A DNA stretch of 12,420 bases from Pseudomonadota bacterium (lineage in GTDB: Bacteria > Pseudomonadota > Alphaproteobacteria > Rhizobiales > Hyphomicrobiaceae), in the NCBI GenBank assembly GCA_023387235.1, contig JAEWIJ010000090.1, positions 1-12,420 on the forward strand. The letters run 5' to 3'. The notes beneath the pieces are model-generated. The model was not told where the DNA came from. It saw only the letters and a list, made by a program, of their open reading frames with translations, and made no database searches. Positions 1 through 6,746 of the stretch are shown here, one piece after another (the stretch's first letter is position 1; each line of letters begins with the position of its first letter). A program made the translations under genes and the position numbers.

Positions 1-11
1 GGGAGCGGGCC

Positions 12-64
12 GGGGTGAGGGCGGCGGCAAACGCAACCATCAGCGCGTGCGGCCGCCCCTCACC
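12..64. repeat. Imperfect long-range inverted repeat flanking the 1-144 non-coding stretch
   Basis: A GGTGAGGGCGGC segment near 15-25 is mirrored by GCCGCCCCTCACC at 52-64, with one extra base in the second arm. About 26 bases separate the arms. Together with the tighter palindrome just to its right it gives the leftmost 100 bases a compound palindromic structure, as in intergenic mosaic repeats. It lies downstream of the minus-strand TRAP binding protein gene. The arms are GC-rich and short, so chance is possible. Confidence 0.35.
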
Positions 65-68
65 ATAA

Positions 69-96
69 CCCTCTCCCCGCAAGGACGGGGAGAGGG
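69..96. repeat. REP-like palindrome, perfect 11-bp stem
   Basis: CCCTCTCCCCG (69-79) and CGGGGAGAGGG (86-96) are exact reverse complements separated by a 6-base loop. A stem of this sequence, preceded by CTCACC-ATAACC, resembles a very common dispersed palindrome found between genes in alpha- and betaproteobacteria; that resemblance is from general knowledge, not a search. It follows the stop codon of the minus-strand TRAP gene, so in RNA it would form a stable 3' hairpin that could protect the transcript or stop polymerase. There is no U-run after it on the minus strand, so it is not a classic intrinsic terminator. Only one copy occurs in this window. Confidence 0.7.
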
Positions 97-144
97 GACC
101 TGACGCCCCAGGCCCCGCCAACATTCGTCGATCAAGTAGGCAGC

Positions 145-1197
145 TCACTCCGCGCCGGCGTACTTTGCGATCATCTCCTTGGCATCCTTGAGCATGTCCG
201 GCCCCGGGTAGCCCTTGCCGGACATTTCCTTGACCCACGCCTCGGCGATCGGCGCCGACGCCTCCTTCCAGCGCGCGGTCTCCTTGGCGTCGCGCGTGAT
301 CATCTTGTTGCCGGCAGCCTTCGCCGCAGCGATGCCCGGCGCATCGCCCTCGTCCATCACGCGGCCGACCCACTTCGAGGCTTCCTTGCCGCTGTTGGCA
401 TCGATGACCTTTTTGATGTCCGCCGGCAGGGCGTCGTACTTCGCCTTGTTCATCGCGAAGACGAAGAAGCTCGTATAGAGCCCGCGGCTTCCCGTGAAGT
501 TCGTGTGCGACTGCACGAGCTGGGCGACCTTGAGCGGCGTGGTCACCTCCCAGGGGATGACGGTCCCGTCGATAACGCCCTTGGAAAGCGCCTCGGGCAT
601 GGCCGGCACCGGCATGCCGACCGGTGTCGCGCCCAGCGCCGCAAGGAGCGCTGTCGCCTGCCGCGTCGGGCCGCGCAGCTTCAGGCCCTTCAGGTCCTCG
701 AGCTTGCTGACGCCGTTGCCCTTCACGTGCAGCAGTCCCGGCCCATGGACATGGACTGCGATGACGTGCACGCTCTCGAACTCCTTCTTGAGGTATTTCT
801 CGTAGAAATCCCACGCTGCCTGGCTGGTCGCCTCCGCGCTCGCCGGCACGAAGGGCAGCTCGAAGGCCTCAGTCCCCGGGAAACGCCCAGGTGTGTAGCC
901 CGGCAGCGTCCATACGATATCGACGACGCCATCCCGCGCCTGATCGATCAGCGCCGGCGGCCGGCCGCCGAGTTGCATGGCCGGATAGACCTCGACCTTC
1001 AGCTTGCCACCCGCTTCCTTGGTGACCTTCTCGGCCCAGGGTGTGATGAAGTTCTTCGGAACGGGCGCCGGCGCTGGAAGGAAATGATGAATGCGCAGCG
1101 TCACGTCCTGCGCCGCGCCGACGACCGGCCACGCCGAGAGCGCAGCCGCGAGCGTCAGCACCGCCAACGCGAGATGCTTACCGAATCGCGATTTCAT
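145..1197 (-). CDS. TRAP transporter solute-binding protein, DctP family
   Basis: This is a 350-residue periplasmic binding protein that would capture an organic-acid-type solute for a TRAP transporter. Residues 1-29 form a signal peptide (basic start, hydrophobic core, likely cut near VVGAA|QD). The mature part has the family fold signatures: a strand around IHHFLP (36-41), the GxLKVEVYP-type strand near 65-72, and the LKGLKLRGPT segment (169-178) whose Arg175 sits where the conserved arginine salt-bridges the ligand carboxylate. Length is typical. The start is backed by a strong Shine-Dalgarno, GGGAGG, just upstream on the minus strand. No DctQ or DctM membrane gene lies beside it in this window; transcription runs leftwards into a REP-like palindrome, so it is either an orphan binding protein or its partners lie elsewhere. 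The ligand cannot be read from sequence. Confidence 0.93.
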   Translation of the reverse strand: MKSRFGKHLALAVLTLAAALSAWPVVGAAQDVTLRIHHFLPAPAPVPKNFITPWAEKVTKEAGGKLKVEVYPAMQLGGRPPALIDQARDGVVDIVWTLPGYTPGRFPGTEAFELPFVPASAEATSQAAWDFYEKYLKKEFESVHVIAVHVHGPGLLHVKGNGVSKLEDLKGLKLRGPTRQATALLAALGATPVGMPVPAMPEALSKGVIDGTVIPWEVTTPLKVAQLVQSHTNFTGSRGLYTSFFVFAMNKAKYDALPADIKKVIDANSGKEASKWVGRVMDEGDAPGIAAAKAAGNKMITRDAKETARWKEASAPIAEAWVKEMSGKGYPGPDMLKDAKEMIAKYAGAE

Positions 1198-1341
1198 AAG
1201 GTTCCTCCCTGGACTGTCGGGCTTTCCGTCGTGCCCTACGCTTGTTGTGGCGCTAAGCTATGCCGGCCGGTGGGCGCGCGCAATCACCCGACAGACTAAG
1301 AAGCCTGTCCGGCGCGCCGTCATATTGCACTGTACGAAACC

Positions 1342-2139
1342 TTAGCCGATCCGCTCGGCATCGAGCTTGTGGACGGTTCCGGCCGTCTCCGGCTTCCAGG
1401 CGGGATAGCGCTTGAGGATCAGCGGATCGTGGCCGGGAATGACGTTCTTGAGACCGCCGGCCATGTCCGCAAGGCGGTCGTAGCTCCGGAGCGTCGCCTC
1501 GATATCGACGCTGATAAAGAAGGGCATGCGCCGCTCGATATTCTCGTAGAAGTGGACGACGTCCGAGGCGAGCATGACCGGGCCGTGGTCGGTCATCACG
1601 CGGATGGCCTGGATGCCCTTGCTGTGGCCGGGCATATGGTGGACGGTCACGCCCGGTGCCACTTCGCCGTCGCCGTTATGGAACTGCACGCGCCCCGAAT
1701 AGACGCTCTTCACCATCTGGCACACGTGATCGACGGTGAAAGGCCCGCGCATCGCCTGATCGCACATGCAGCGTCCGGTGGCGTAGGCCATCTCCGACTC
1801 CTGGAGATGGAAGCGCGCCTTCGGGAAATGATCGAGCGTGCCGGCGTGATCGTAATGGAGATGCGTGACGATGCACGTGTCGAGCTTCTCCGCGTCGATG
1901 CCAATGCGCTGAAGTGCCTCGCGCGGCTCCAGATCGATCTTGCGGCCGCGCGGTGCGGCCTCCTTGTGGTCGAAGCCGGTATCGATCAGGATCGTGCGGT
2001 TCTTGTTGCGCAGGACGAATACGAAATAGTCGATGGGCATGGGCGCCGCGTGGTCGTCCGGGTGCACGAAGTTGTCGGCGCGCGTGCGATTCGTCATGGC
2101 GCCGTACTTCACGGCCAGGATTTCGTAGGTCTCGGACAT
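1342..2139 (-). CDS. Metallo-beta-lactamase-fold hydrolase, 'N-acyl homoserine lactonase family'
   Basis: The product is a 265-residue cytoplasmic MBL-fold metal hydrolase. The dinuclear zinc ligands are all visible: the HLHYDH motif (His93, His95, Asp97, His98), His172 in PGHS, Asp193 in ASD and His237 in PGHD. Overall order and spacing match the AiiA/AttM lactonase group. The tyrosine that follows the bridging aspartate by three residues in AiiA (Tyr194) is replaced here by His196, so lactonase activity on acyl homoserine lactones is uncertain; another lactone or ester is as likely. I chose the ATG at 2139 because GAGGAG precedes it at good spacing and the lactonase-like sequence begins there. 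The open frame runs another 118 residues upstream, but that part has no family features and would cover the divergent promoter region. The TRAP binding protein gene lies 144 bp downstream on the same strand. Confidence 0.88.
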   Translation of the reverse strand: MSETYEILAVKYGAMTNRTRADNFVHPDDHAAPMPIDYFVFVLRNKNRTILIDTGFDHKEAAPRGRKIDLEPREALQRIGIDAEKLDTCIVTHLHYDHAGTLDHFPKARFHLQESEMAYATGRCMCDQAMRGPFTVDHVCQMVKSVYSGRVQFHNGDGEVAPGVTVHHMPGHSKGIQAIRVMTDHGPVMLASDVVHFYENIERRMPFFISVDIEATLRSYDRLADMAGGLKNVIPGHDPLILKRYPAWKPETAGTVHKLDAERIG

Positions 2140-2245
2140 CGCGGCTCCTCCTCGTGCGGGGTGGTTTCTGCTTGCGCGGCAGAATGGCGCGCCTCGGTCC
2201 GTCCGTCGAGCAAAACCGCCATGCACGGTCATGGAACTGCAATGC

Positions 2246-2271
2246 GCCTTGGGGCATACTTGAGCCAAGGC
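2246..2271. promoter_or_regulatory. Inverted repeat in the divergent MBL-hydrolase / malonyl-CoA decarboxylase intergenic region
   Basis: GCCTTGG (2246-2252) and CCAAGGC (2265-2271) are exact reverse complements 12 bases apart. They lie between two divergent start codons (2139 minus, 2318 plus), where an operator serving either gene would be expected. The two arm centres are about 19 bp apart, roughly two helical turns, which suits a dimeric regulator. No regulator gene is adjacent, and no confident -35/-10 pair can be assigned here. Confidence 0.35.
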
Positions 2272-2317
2272 CAGTAACAAGCCCAAACTCTGCCCCAACC
2301 CTGCGAGGTACTCGCGC

Positions 2318-3766
2318 GTGCCCGTCAACGTCTCGTTTCTGCAGGAGCTGCTGAGCTCGGTCGCTGAGCAGGGCCGCCAGTATCTGCCGCGCGCCCTCCT
2401 CGGCGAGGGCCCCAACGAGGACATCACCGCGCTGTCCGCCGCCCTGATGTCAGGTCGTGGCGAAGCCTCGGGCGTCGCCATCGCACGGCGCATCCTCGAT
2501 GCCTACCGCAAACTCGACGCCGACGGGCGGCGTGCGTTCTTCCGCTATCTCGTCGAGGAGATCAAACCCGACGAGCATATGGTCGAGCAGGCGGCGGCGG
2601 CCTATGTCGCGGCCCCGGGCGAGGCTGCGCTCAAGGCCCTTCAGCACGCCGTCGAGAGCCCGCGCCAGGAATTCTTCCGGCGGCTGAACCTCGCGCCCGG
2701 CGCCACGGCCGAGATCGTCGCCATGCGCCGCGACCTCCTGCGCCTGCCGAAGTCCGAGCCCTCGCTCGGCGCGCTCGATGCCGACCTCATGCACCTGCTG
2801 CACTCGTGGTTCAACCGCGGCTTCCTCGTCCTGAAGCGCATCGACTGGCAGACACCCGCCGCGATCCTCGAGAAGCTCATCCAGTATGAGGCCGTGCACG
2901 AGATCAAGGGTTTCGACGACCTGCGCCGCCGGCTCGATCCCGATGACCGGCGCTGCTTCGGCTTTTTCCATCCCTCGCTCATCGACGAGCCGCTGATCTT
3001 CGTCGAGGTCGCCCTCACCCGCGACATCCCCGGCAACATCCATTCCGTGCTGACCGAGGCGCGCAAGAATGGCAATCCCACGCCGGCGCCTACGACCGCC
3101 GTGTTCTATTCGATCTCGAACTGCCAGGAAGGCCTCAAGGGCATTTCCTTCGGCAACTTCCTCATCAAACAGGTCGTCGAGGATCTCGCGCGCGAGCAGC
3201 CGCAGCTCAAGACCTTCGTTACGCTCTCCCCGGTGCCGACGTTCGCGCGCTGGCTCGATCGTGTCATGGCCGACGATCAGGAGGGCCTCGTCAGCGAGCC
3301 CGACCGGGAAGTTCTCCAGACGCTGCGCAATCCGGCGTGGATCGAGGACGAGGAAGAAGCCGAGACGTTGCAGGCTTCGCTGCTCGCGCTCGCCGCCAAC
3401 TACTTCCTGTTCGCGAAGGCGGCGGACGGGCGGCCAGTGGACCCTGTGGCGCGCTTTCATCTCGGCAATGGCGCGCGCCTCGAGCGCATCAACTGGCTCG
3501 GCGATGTCTACGAGAAGGGACTGCGCGAGGCGCACGGCCTCATGGTCAACTACCGCTACGATCTGAAGGAGATCGAGCGCAATCACGAGGCCTACGCGAA
3601 CGATGGCGAGGTTGCCGCCTCGCGCGCCGTGCGCCAGCTCGCGCGGCCGCCGCAGCGTGCAAAGCCCAAGCTCGCAGCGCCCAAGGCGCTGCTACAGCTC
3701 CCTCTGCGCGACCGGCCGGCGGAGCCTGCGGAACCGAAGCCGAAAGAGGACAACAAGAGTAGTTGA
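2318..3766 (+). CDS. Malonyl-CoA decarboxylase (MatA/MLYCD family)
   Basis: The enzyme decarboxylates malonyl-CoA to acetyl-CoA and CO2. The 482-residue protein has the helical N-terminal domain (about 1-200) and the GNAT-like C-terminal catalytic domain. The C-terminal domain contains VFYSISNCQEGLKGISFG, then TLSPVPTF with Ser304, then FHLGNGARLERINWL with His381; these correspond to the catalytic Ser329 and His423 of the human enzyme. The start is GTG at 2318, preceded by GAGG nine bases upstream, and the protein then begins with the usual SFLQELLSSV helix. The last 50 or so residues are a basic, proline- and alanine-rich tail without recognisable fold. There is no adjacent matB or matC; the next gene, a histidine phosphatase relative, follows after 16 bp and is probably co-transcribed. 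Likely role: use of malonate-derived CoA or limiting the malonyl-CoA pool. Confidence 0.95.
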   Translation: MPVNVSFLQELLSSVAEQGRQYLPRALLGEGPNEDITALSAALMSGRGEASGVAIARRILDAYRKLDADGRRAFFRYLVEEIKPDEHMVEQAAAAYVAAPGEAALKALQHAVESPRQEFFRRLNLAPGATAEIVAMRRDLLRLPKSEPSLGALDADLMHLLHSWFNRGFLVLKRIDWQTPAAILEKLIQYEAVHEIKGFDDLRRRLDPDDRRCFGFFHPSLIDEPLIFVEVALTRDIPGNIHSVLTEARKNGNPTPAPTTAVFYSISNCQEGLKGISFGNFLIKQVVEDLAREQPQLKTFVTLSPVPTFARWLDRVMADDQEGLVSEPDREVLQTLRNPAWIEDEEEAETLQASLLALAANYFLFAKAADGRPVDPVARFHLGNGARLERINWLGDVYEKGLREAHGLMVNYRYDLKEIERNHEAYANDGEVAASRAVRQLARPPQRAKPKLAAPKALLQLPLRDRPAEPAEPKPKEDNKSS

Positions 3767-3782
3767 CGCGCGCTCGGAGCGA

Positions 3783-4358
3783 ATGGTGGGCACGGTCTAC
3801 TTCATCACGCATCCCGAAGTGGTTATCGATCCCGAGCGGCCCGTGCCGCGCTGGCACCTGAGCGATCTCGGCATTGCGCGGATGCGCGCCCTTGCCGCCT
3901 CTGCAATCATGCAGGGCGTCACGAGCATTTGGGCAAGCACCGAGACAAAGGCGATCGAAGGCGCGGGTCTTCTTGCCGGCGCCCGCGGATTGCCGGTCTC
4001 CGTTCATGCGGGCCTCGACGAGAATGACCGCAGTGCCACCGGCTACCTCCCGCACGAGGAATTCCAGCGCATCGCCGATGCTTTCTTTGCGCGTCCGCAG
4101 GAAAGCGTGCGCGGTTGGGAGCGGGCCATCGATGCTCAACATCGGGTGATCGGCGCCTTCGGGACGATCACGTCAGAGGCACCCGCCGGCGACATCGCGA
4201 TCGTGGCGCATGGCGGCGTCGGCACGCTCCTCTACTGCCACCTCGCGAAACAGCCCATCGGCCGACAGCACGATCAGCCCACACAGGGCTGCTACTGGAG
4301 CTGTGAACGCGAAACGCATGCACCTCTTCACGCTTGGCGATCGATCTCGGCCACCTGA
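3783..4358 (+). CDS. Histidine phosphatase superfamily protein with altered phosphate pocket
   Basis: This 191-residue protein has the phosphoglycerate-mutase-like fold. The usual opening RHG is ITHPEV, keeping the nucleophile His10 but replacing the arginine by Thr9 and the glycine by Pro11. The second phosphate-binding arginine of the SxxxRA motif is lysine (Ser52 to Lys56, STETKA). The general acid Glu80 (GLDEND) and the second catalytic histidine His143 (VAHGGVG) are kept. The end, GCYWSCERE followed by LHAWRSI, is the normal family C-terminus, so the protein is full length. The ATG at 3783 has GGAG four bases before it; a longer open frame exists upstream but it overlaps the end of the malonyl-CoA decarboxylase gene. 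The 16-bp gap to that gene suggests an operon. The substrate is unknown; it may be a phosphatase with unusual specificity or a non-phosphatase homologue. Confidence 0.85.
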   Translation: MVGTVYFITHPEVVIDPERPVPRWHLSDLGIARMRALAASAIMQGVTSIWASTETKAIEGAGLLAGARGLPVSVHAGLDENDRSATGYLPHEEFQRIADAFFARPQESVRGWERAIDAQHRVIGAFGTITSEAPAGDIAIVAHGGVGTLLYCHLAKQPIGRQHDQPTQGCYWSCERETHAPLHAWRSISAT

Positions 4359-4374
4359 GCGCGCCCTGAGGGCT

Positions 4375-4857
4375 TCAGCCGTCCAGCACGGCCTGCCGGC
4401 GCCGCAGGCTCTCCTCGGGCCAGATTTCCTCGCGCTTGTAGAAGATCTCGAAGGCCGGCGCGCCCTCAGGGATCGCGACCCATGGCTGCTTCGATGCCGT
4501 GAAGATGTGCGCGTCGGGAGGGAAGCTATCAGGCTCGTCGAGCGTGCCGACGCGCACGAAACGGAACCTGTCGCCCGCGCCCGCATAGTTGCTCCAGACA
4601 GCGACGCGGCATATCGCGCAGCGGGCGATCTTTTGCCCTTTGCCGCTGTTCGACGGCGTGAGGACTATCTCGGGCGCCCCCTCCACCAGCTCGACGCGCT
4701 CCGCTTCGATCATGGCGTTGAGCGCGAAGGAAGTGCCGGTTTCGCGCTGGCACCAGCGGCAATGGCAGCAGTGGACGAAGAGCGGACGGCTGACCATGCG
4801 ATAGCGCACCGCGCGGCACGTGCAGCCGCCTTCGTATGTCAGCTCATGATCGGCCAT
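4375..4857 (-). CDS. GFA-family (glutathione-dependent formaldehyde-activating enzyme-like) zinc protein
   Basis: The 160-residue product has the Gfa/CENP-V fold cysteines in order: GGCTC (Cys12, Cys14), HCCHCRWC (Cys30, Cys31, Cys33, Cys36) and CAIC (Cys80, Cys83), enough for the structural and catalytic zinc sites. The C-terminal part, with FPPDAHIF and KQPWVAIPEG, is typical of bacterial members. Gfa itself was reported to speed formation of S-hydroxymethylglutathione, but most homologues have no tested role, so the substrate is not called. The start is uncertain: ATG at 4857 gives the usual family N-terminus (YEGGCTC near residue 8) with a weak GCAGG upstream, while in-frame ATGs at 4875, 4884 and 4917 would add up to 20 residues. 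It converges with the histidine phosphatase gene, leaving 16 bp between the stops. Confidence 0.88.
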   Translation of the reverse strand: MADHELTYEGGCTCRAVRYRMVSRPLFVHCCHCRWCQRETGTSFALNAMIEAERVELVEGAPEIVLTPSNSGKGQKIARCAICRVAVWSNYAGAGDRFRFVRVGTLDEPDSFPPDAHIFTASKQPWVAIPEGAPAFEIFYKREEIWPEESLRRRQAVLDG

Positions 4858-4955
4858 CACCTGCGTCTGCCTCATATTCTTCATGTGGCGCGCGGCCACC
4901 GCTGGGCGCCCTCCCATTGAAGGATCGCCATCGGCGGATCGTCAATGTCGGAATA

Positions 4956-5025
4956 GCGGAGCAAATCCGCTCCGGATCGTGCGGGGCCGACAGCCGCCCC
5001 ATCAACTACACGTTACCTCCGTAAC
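4956..5025. promoter_or_regulatory. Cluster of three inverted repeats upstream of msrPQ
   Basis: Three short exact inverted repeats lie in the 4918-5090 gap before msrP: CGGAGC/GCTCCG (4957-4962 and 4969-4974, 6-base loop), GGGGC/GCCCC (4983-4987 and 4996-5000) and GTTAC/GTAAC (5012-5016 and 5021-5025, 4-base loop). The last is the least GC-driven and so the best operator candidate. Either an operator array or a structured leader would fit the position. No regulator gene is adjacent and no clear -35/-10 pair can be assigned. Confidence 0.3.
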
Positions 5026-5090
5026 CAATGCTTCCCGCCCTCCGAATAGCCTTGTAGCGCTAGCCAATTGACCGCAAAGGGCCTCACCCC

Positions 5091-6038
5091 ATGCTGATCT
5101 GCACTGCAAGTGACATCCGCCCGTCCGAGATCACCGATCGGTCCCTCTATCTCGGGCGCCGCGCGTTCATGCTCGGCGCAGCGGCCCTGGGAGCGACTGC
5201 CGCGCTGCCCTCGTTTGCCCTTGCCGCGCCGCTCGCCGCCAGCAAGAGCCCCCTCTCGACGGACGAGACGCCGACGCCCCTCAAGGACGTGACCTCCTAC
5301 AACAACTTCTACGAGTTCGGCACGGACAAGGACGATCCCGCCGCCAATGCACACACGCTGACGACGAAGCCCTGGAAGATCAAGGTCGACGGCCTCGTCG
5401 ACAAGCCCGCCGATTACGACCTCGACGACCTGATCAAGGACATCGCGCTCGAGGAGCGCATCTATCGCATGCGCTGCGTCGAAGGCTGGTCGATGGTCAT
5501 TCCGTGGGTCGGCGTACCGCTCGCGAGCGTGCTCTCGCGCGTCGCGCCGCAAGGCAGCGCCAAGTACGTCGCCTTCGAGACGCTCGTGCGCCCCGCCGAG
5601 ATGCCCGGCCAGAAGGGCTTCTTCCAAGCCCTCAAGTGGCCCTATGTCGAGGGCCTGCGTCTCGACGAAGCCATGCATCCGCTGGCGATCCTGGCGGTCG
5701 GCCTCTACGGCGAGAAGCTGCCCAATCAGAACGGCGCGCCCGTGCGCCTCGTCGTGCCCTGGAAGTATGGCTTCAAGAGCATCAAGTCGATCGTGCGCAT
5801 CTCGCTCACCGACAAGCAGCCGGTGACGTCGTGGAGCCGCGAGAACCCGCGCGAGTACGGCTTCTACTCGAACGTCAATCCGGCCGTCGACCATCCGCGC
5901 TGGAGCCAGGCGACCGAGCGCCGCATCGGCGAGGGCAGCGGCTTGTTCGCCAAGCGCCGTCCGACACTGCCCTTCAACGGCTATGCCGAGCAGGTCGCGA
6001 GCCTCTACACCGGCATGGACCTCAAGGTGAACTACTGA
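5091..6038 (+). CDS. msrP: Protein-methionine-sulfoxide reductase catalytic subunit MsrP (molybdopterin enzyme)
   Basis: MsrP (YedY) reduces methionine sulfoxide in oxidised periplasmic proteins, taking electrons from the membrane haem protein MsrQ. The 315-residue product has a Tat signal: twin arginines at 23-24 in LGRRAFMLGA, then a hydrophobic stretch ending in ALAAP. After it come the family segments YNNFYEFG, the molybdopterin-binding RMRCVEGWSM with Cys129 as the molybdenum ligand, and the PWKYGFKSIKSI stretch. The length fits the family. The ATG at 5091 has AAAGGG about eight bases upstream and gives the characteristic short leader before the twin arginines. msrQ begins 2 bp after its stop codon, so the two form an operon. 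Confidence 0.96.
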   Translation: MLICTASDIRPSEITDRSLYLGRRAFMLGAAALGATAALPSFALAAPLAASKSPLSTDETPTPLKDVTSYNNFYEFGTDKDDPAANAHTLTTKPWKIKVDGLVDKPADYDLDDLIKDIALEERIYRMRCVEGWSMVIPWVGVPLASVLSRVAPQGSAKYVAFETLVRPAEMPGQKGFFQALKWPYVEGLRLDEAMHPLAILAVGLYGEKLPNQNGAPVRLVVPWKYGFKSIKSIVRISLTDKQPVTSWSRENPREYGFYSNVNPAVDHPRWSQATERRIGEGSGLFAKRRPTLPFNGYAEQVASLYTGMDLKVNY

Positions 6039-6040
6039 GA

Positions 6041-6682
6041 ATGCTTGCGCCGCCCCGTCAACGGAGCCCGCTCTCGCGCCTCGCCCTCGGCGTCGATCCC
6101 GCGCGCCGTGCCCTCTACATCATCGGCATGGCGCCGGCGGTGCTCTACTTCTATTGGGGCCTGACCGACCAGCTCGGCGCCGACCCGCAGAATGTGCTGG
6201 AGCGTGCGCTCGGACTCTGGGCGCTGCGTTTCCTGATCGCGAGCCTCGCGGTCACGCCGCTGAGGCAGCTCGGAGGACCGAGCCTCATCCGCTACAGGCG
6301 GGCCTTGGGCCTGCTCGCATTCTACTACGCAGCGCTCCATCTCGGCGTCTATCTCCTGATCGACAAGGGCCTCGACATCCCCTCGATCATCGCCGACATC
6401 GTCAAGCGGCCGTACATCACGGTCGGCATGCTGGCCTTCGTGGTGCTGGTGCCGCTTGCGGTGACCTCCAATGCTCCGATGATCCGGCGGCTCGGCGCGC
6501 GCTGGCAAAAATTGCATCGCCTCGCCTATCTCGCTGCGGCGGCGGCCGCGCTCCACTTCATCATGCTGGTCAAGGTCTGGCCGCTCGAGCCGCTGATCTA
6601 CGCGGCTCTCGTCGCAGCCCTCCTTCTCTTCCGGCTGGCATACGCATTTCGCCCGCGTACGCCACGCACCTCCAGGGCTTAG
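6041..6682 (+). CDS. msrQ: Protein-methionine-sulfoxide reductase haem-binding subunit MsrQ
   Basis: MsrQ (YedZ) is the inner-membrane b-haem protein that passes electrons from the respiratory quinone pool or a cytoplasmic flavin reductase to MsrP. The 213-residue product has about six membrane segments. The haem-ligand histidines are visible as His100 (YYAALHLGVY), His159 (WQKLHRLAY) and His172 (AALHFIMLVK); their spacing of 59 and 13 residues matches the E. coli protein closely. The ATG at 6041 lies 2 bp after the msrP stop, and AAGGTG inside the last msrP codons serves as ribosome binding site, implying translational coupling. The frame is open far upstream inside msrP, but that part is only a shadow of msrP. 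Confidence 0.95.
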   Translation: MLAPPRQRSPLSRLALGVDPARRALYIIGMAPAVLYFYWGLTDQLGADPQNVLERALGLWALRFLIASLAVTPLRQLGGPSLIRYRRALGLLAFYYAALHLGVYLLIDKGLDIPSIIADIVKRPYITVGMLAFVVLVPLAVTSNAPMIRRLGARWQKLHRLAYLAAAAAALHFIMLVKVWPLEPLIYAALVAALLLFRLAYAFRPRTPRTSRA

Positions 6683-6689
6683 CTTCCAG

Positions 6690-6715
6690 GGAACCCGCGG
6701 CTCGGCATCGGGGTT
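6690..6715 (+). promoter_or_regulatory. Near-match to an EcfG-type (general stress) promoter upstream of the opgC-like gene
   Basis: GGAAC at 6690-6694 is followed after 17 bases by GGTT at 6712-6715. The alphaproteobacterial general stress sigma factor EcfG recognises GGAAC, 16-17 bases, then CGTT, so this differs at one position. It is the only such match I noticed in an intergenic region here and it points towards the opgC-like gene, 77 bp ahead. With short motifs in GC-rich DNA, chance agreement is quite possible. Confidence 0.25.
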
Positions 6716-6746
6716 ACTGCTGAGGCGGCCAGACGTGACCTGTCCC

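Noticed and set aside
1290..1309. GACAG/CTGTC repeat between the MBL hydrolase and the TRAP gene
   Set aside because: A 5-bp stem with a 10-base loop is within chance, and no promoter or U-run goes with it.
1369..2277. A 302-codon plus-strand open frame opposite the MBL hydrolase
   Set aside because: Antisense to a gene with complete zinc-ligand motifs; composition is Ala/Val/His/Arg-rich and no family is recognisable.
2140..2493. Extension of the MBL hydrolase to an upstream start at 2493
   Set aside because: The extra 118 residues lack family sequence, overlap the start of malonyl-CoA decarboxylase, and the start at 2139 has a strong ribosome binding site.
2450..3586. A 378-codon minus-strand open frame opposite malonyl-CoA decarboxylase
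   Set aside because: Low-complexity acidic and arginine-rich composition without motifs; a by-product of codon bias on the true gene.
4359..4374. GCCC-TGA-GGGC at 4363-4373 as a bidirectional terminator between convergent genes
   Set aside because: A 4-bp stem without T-runs on either strand is too weak to call.
5013..5894. A 293-codon minus-strand open frame opposite msrP
   Set aside because: Shadow of msrP, which has the Tat signal and the molybdenum-ligand cysteine.
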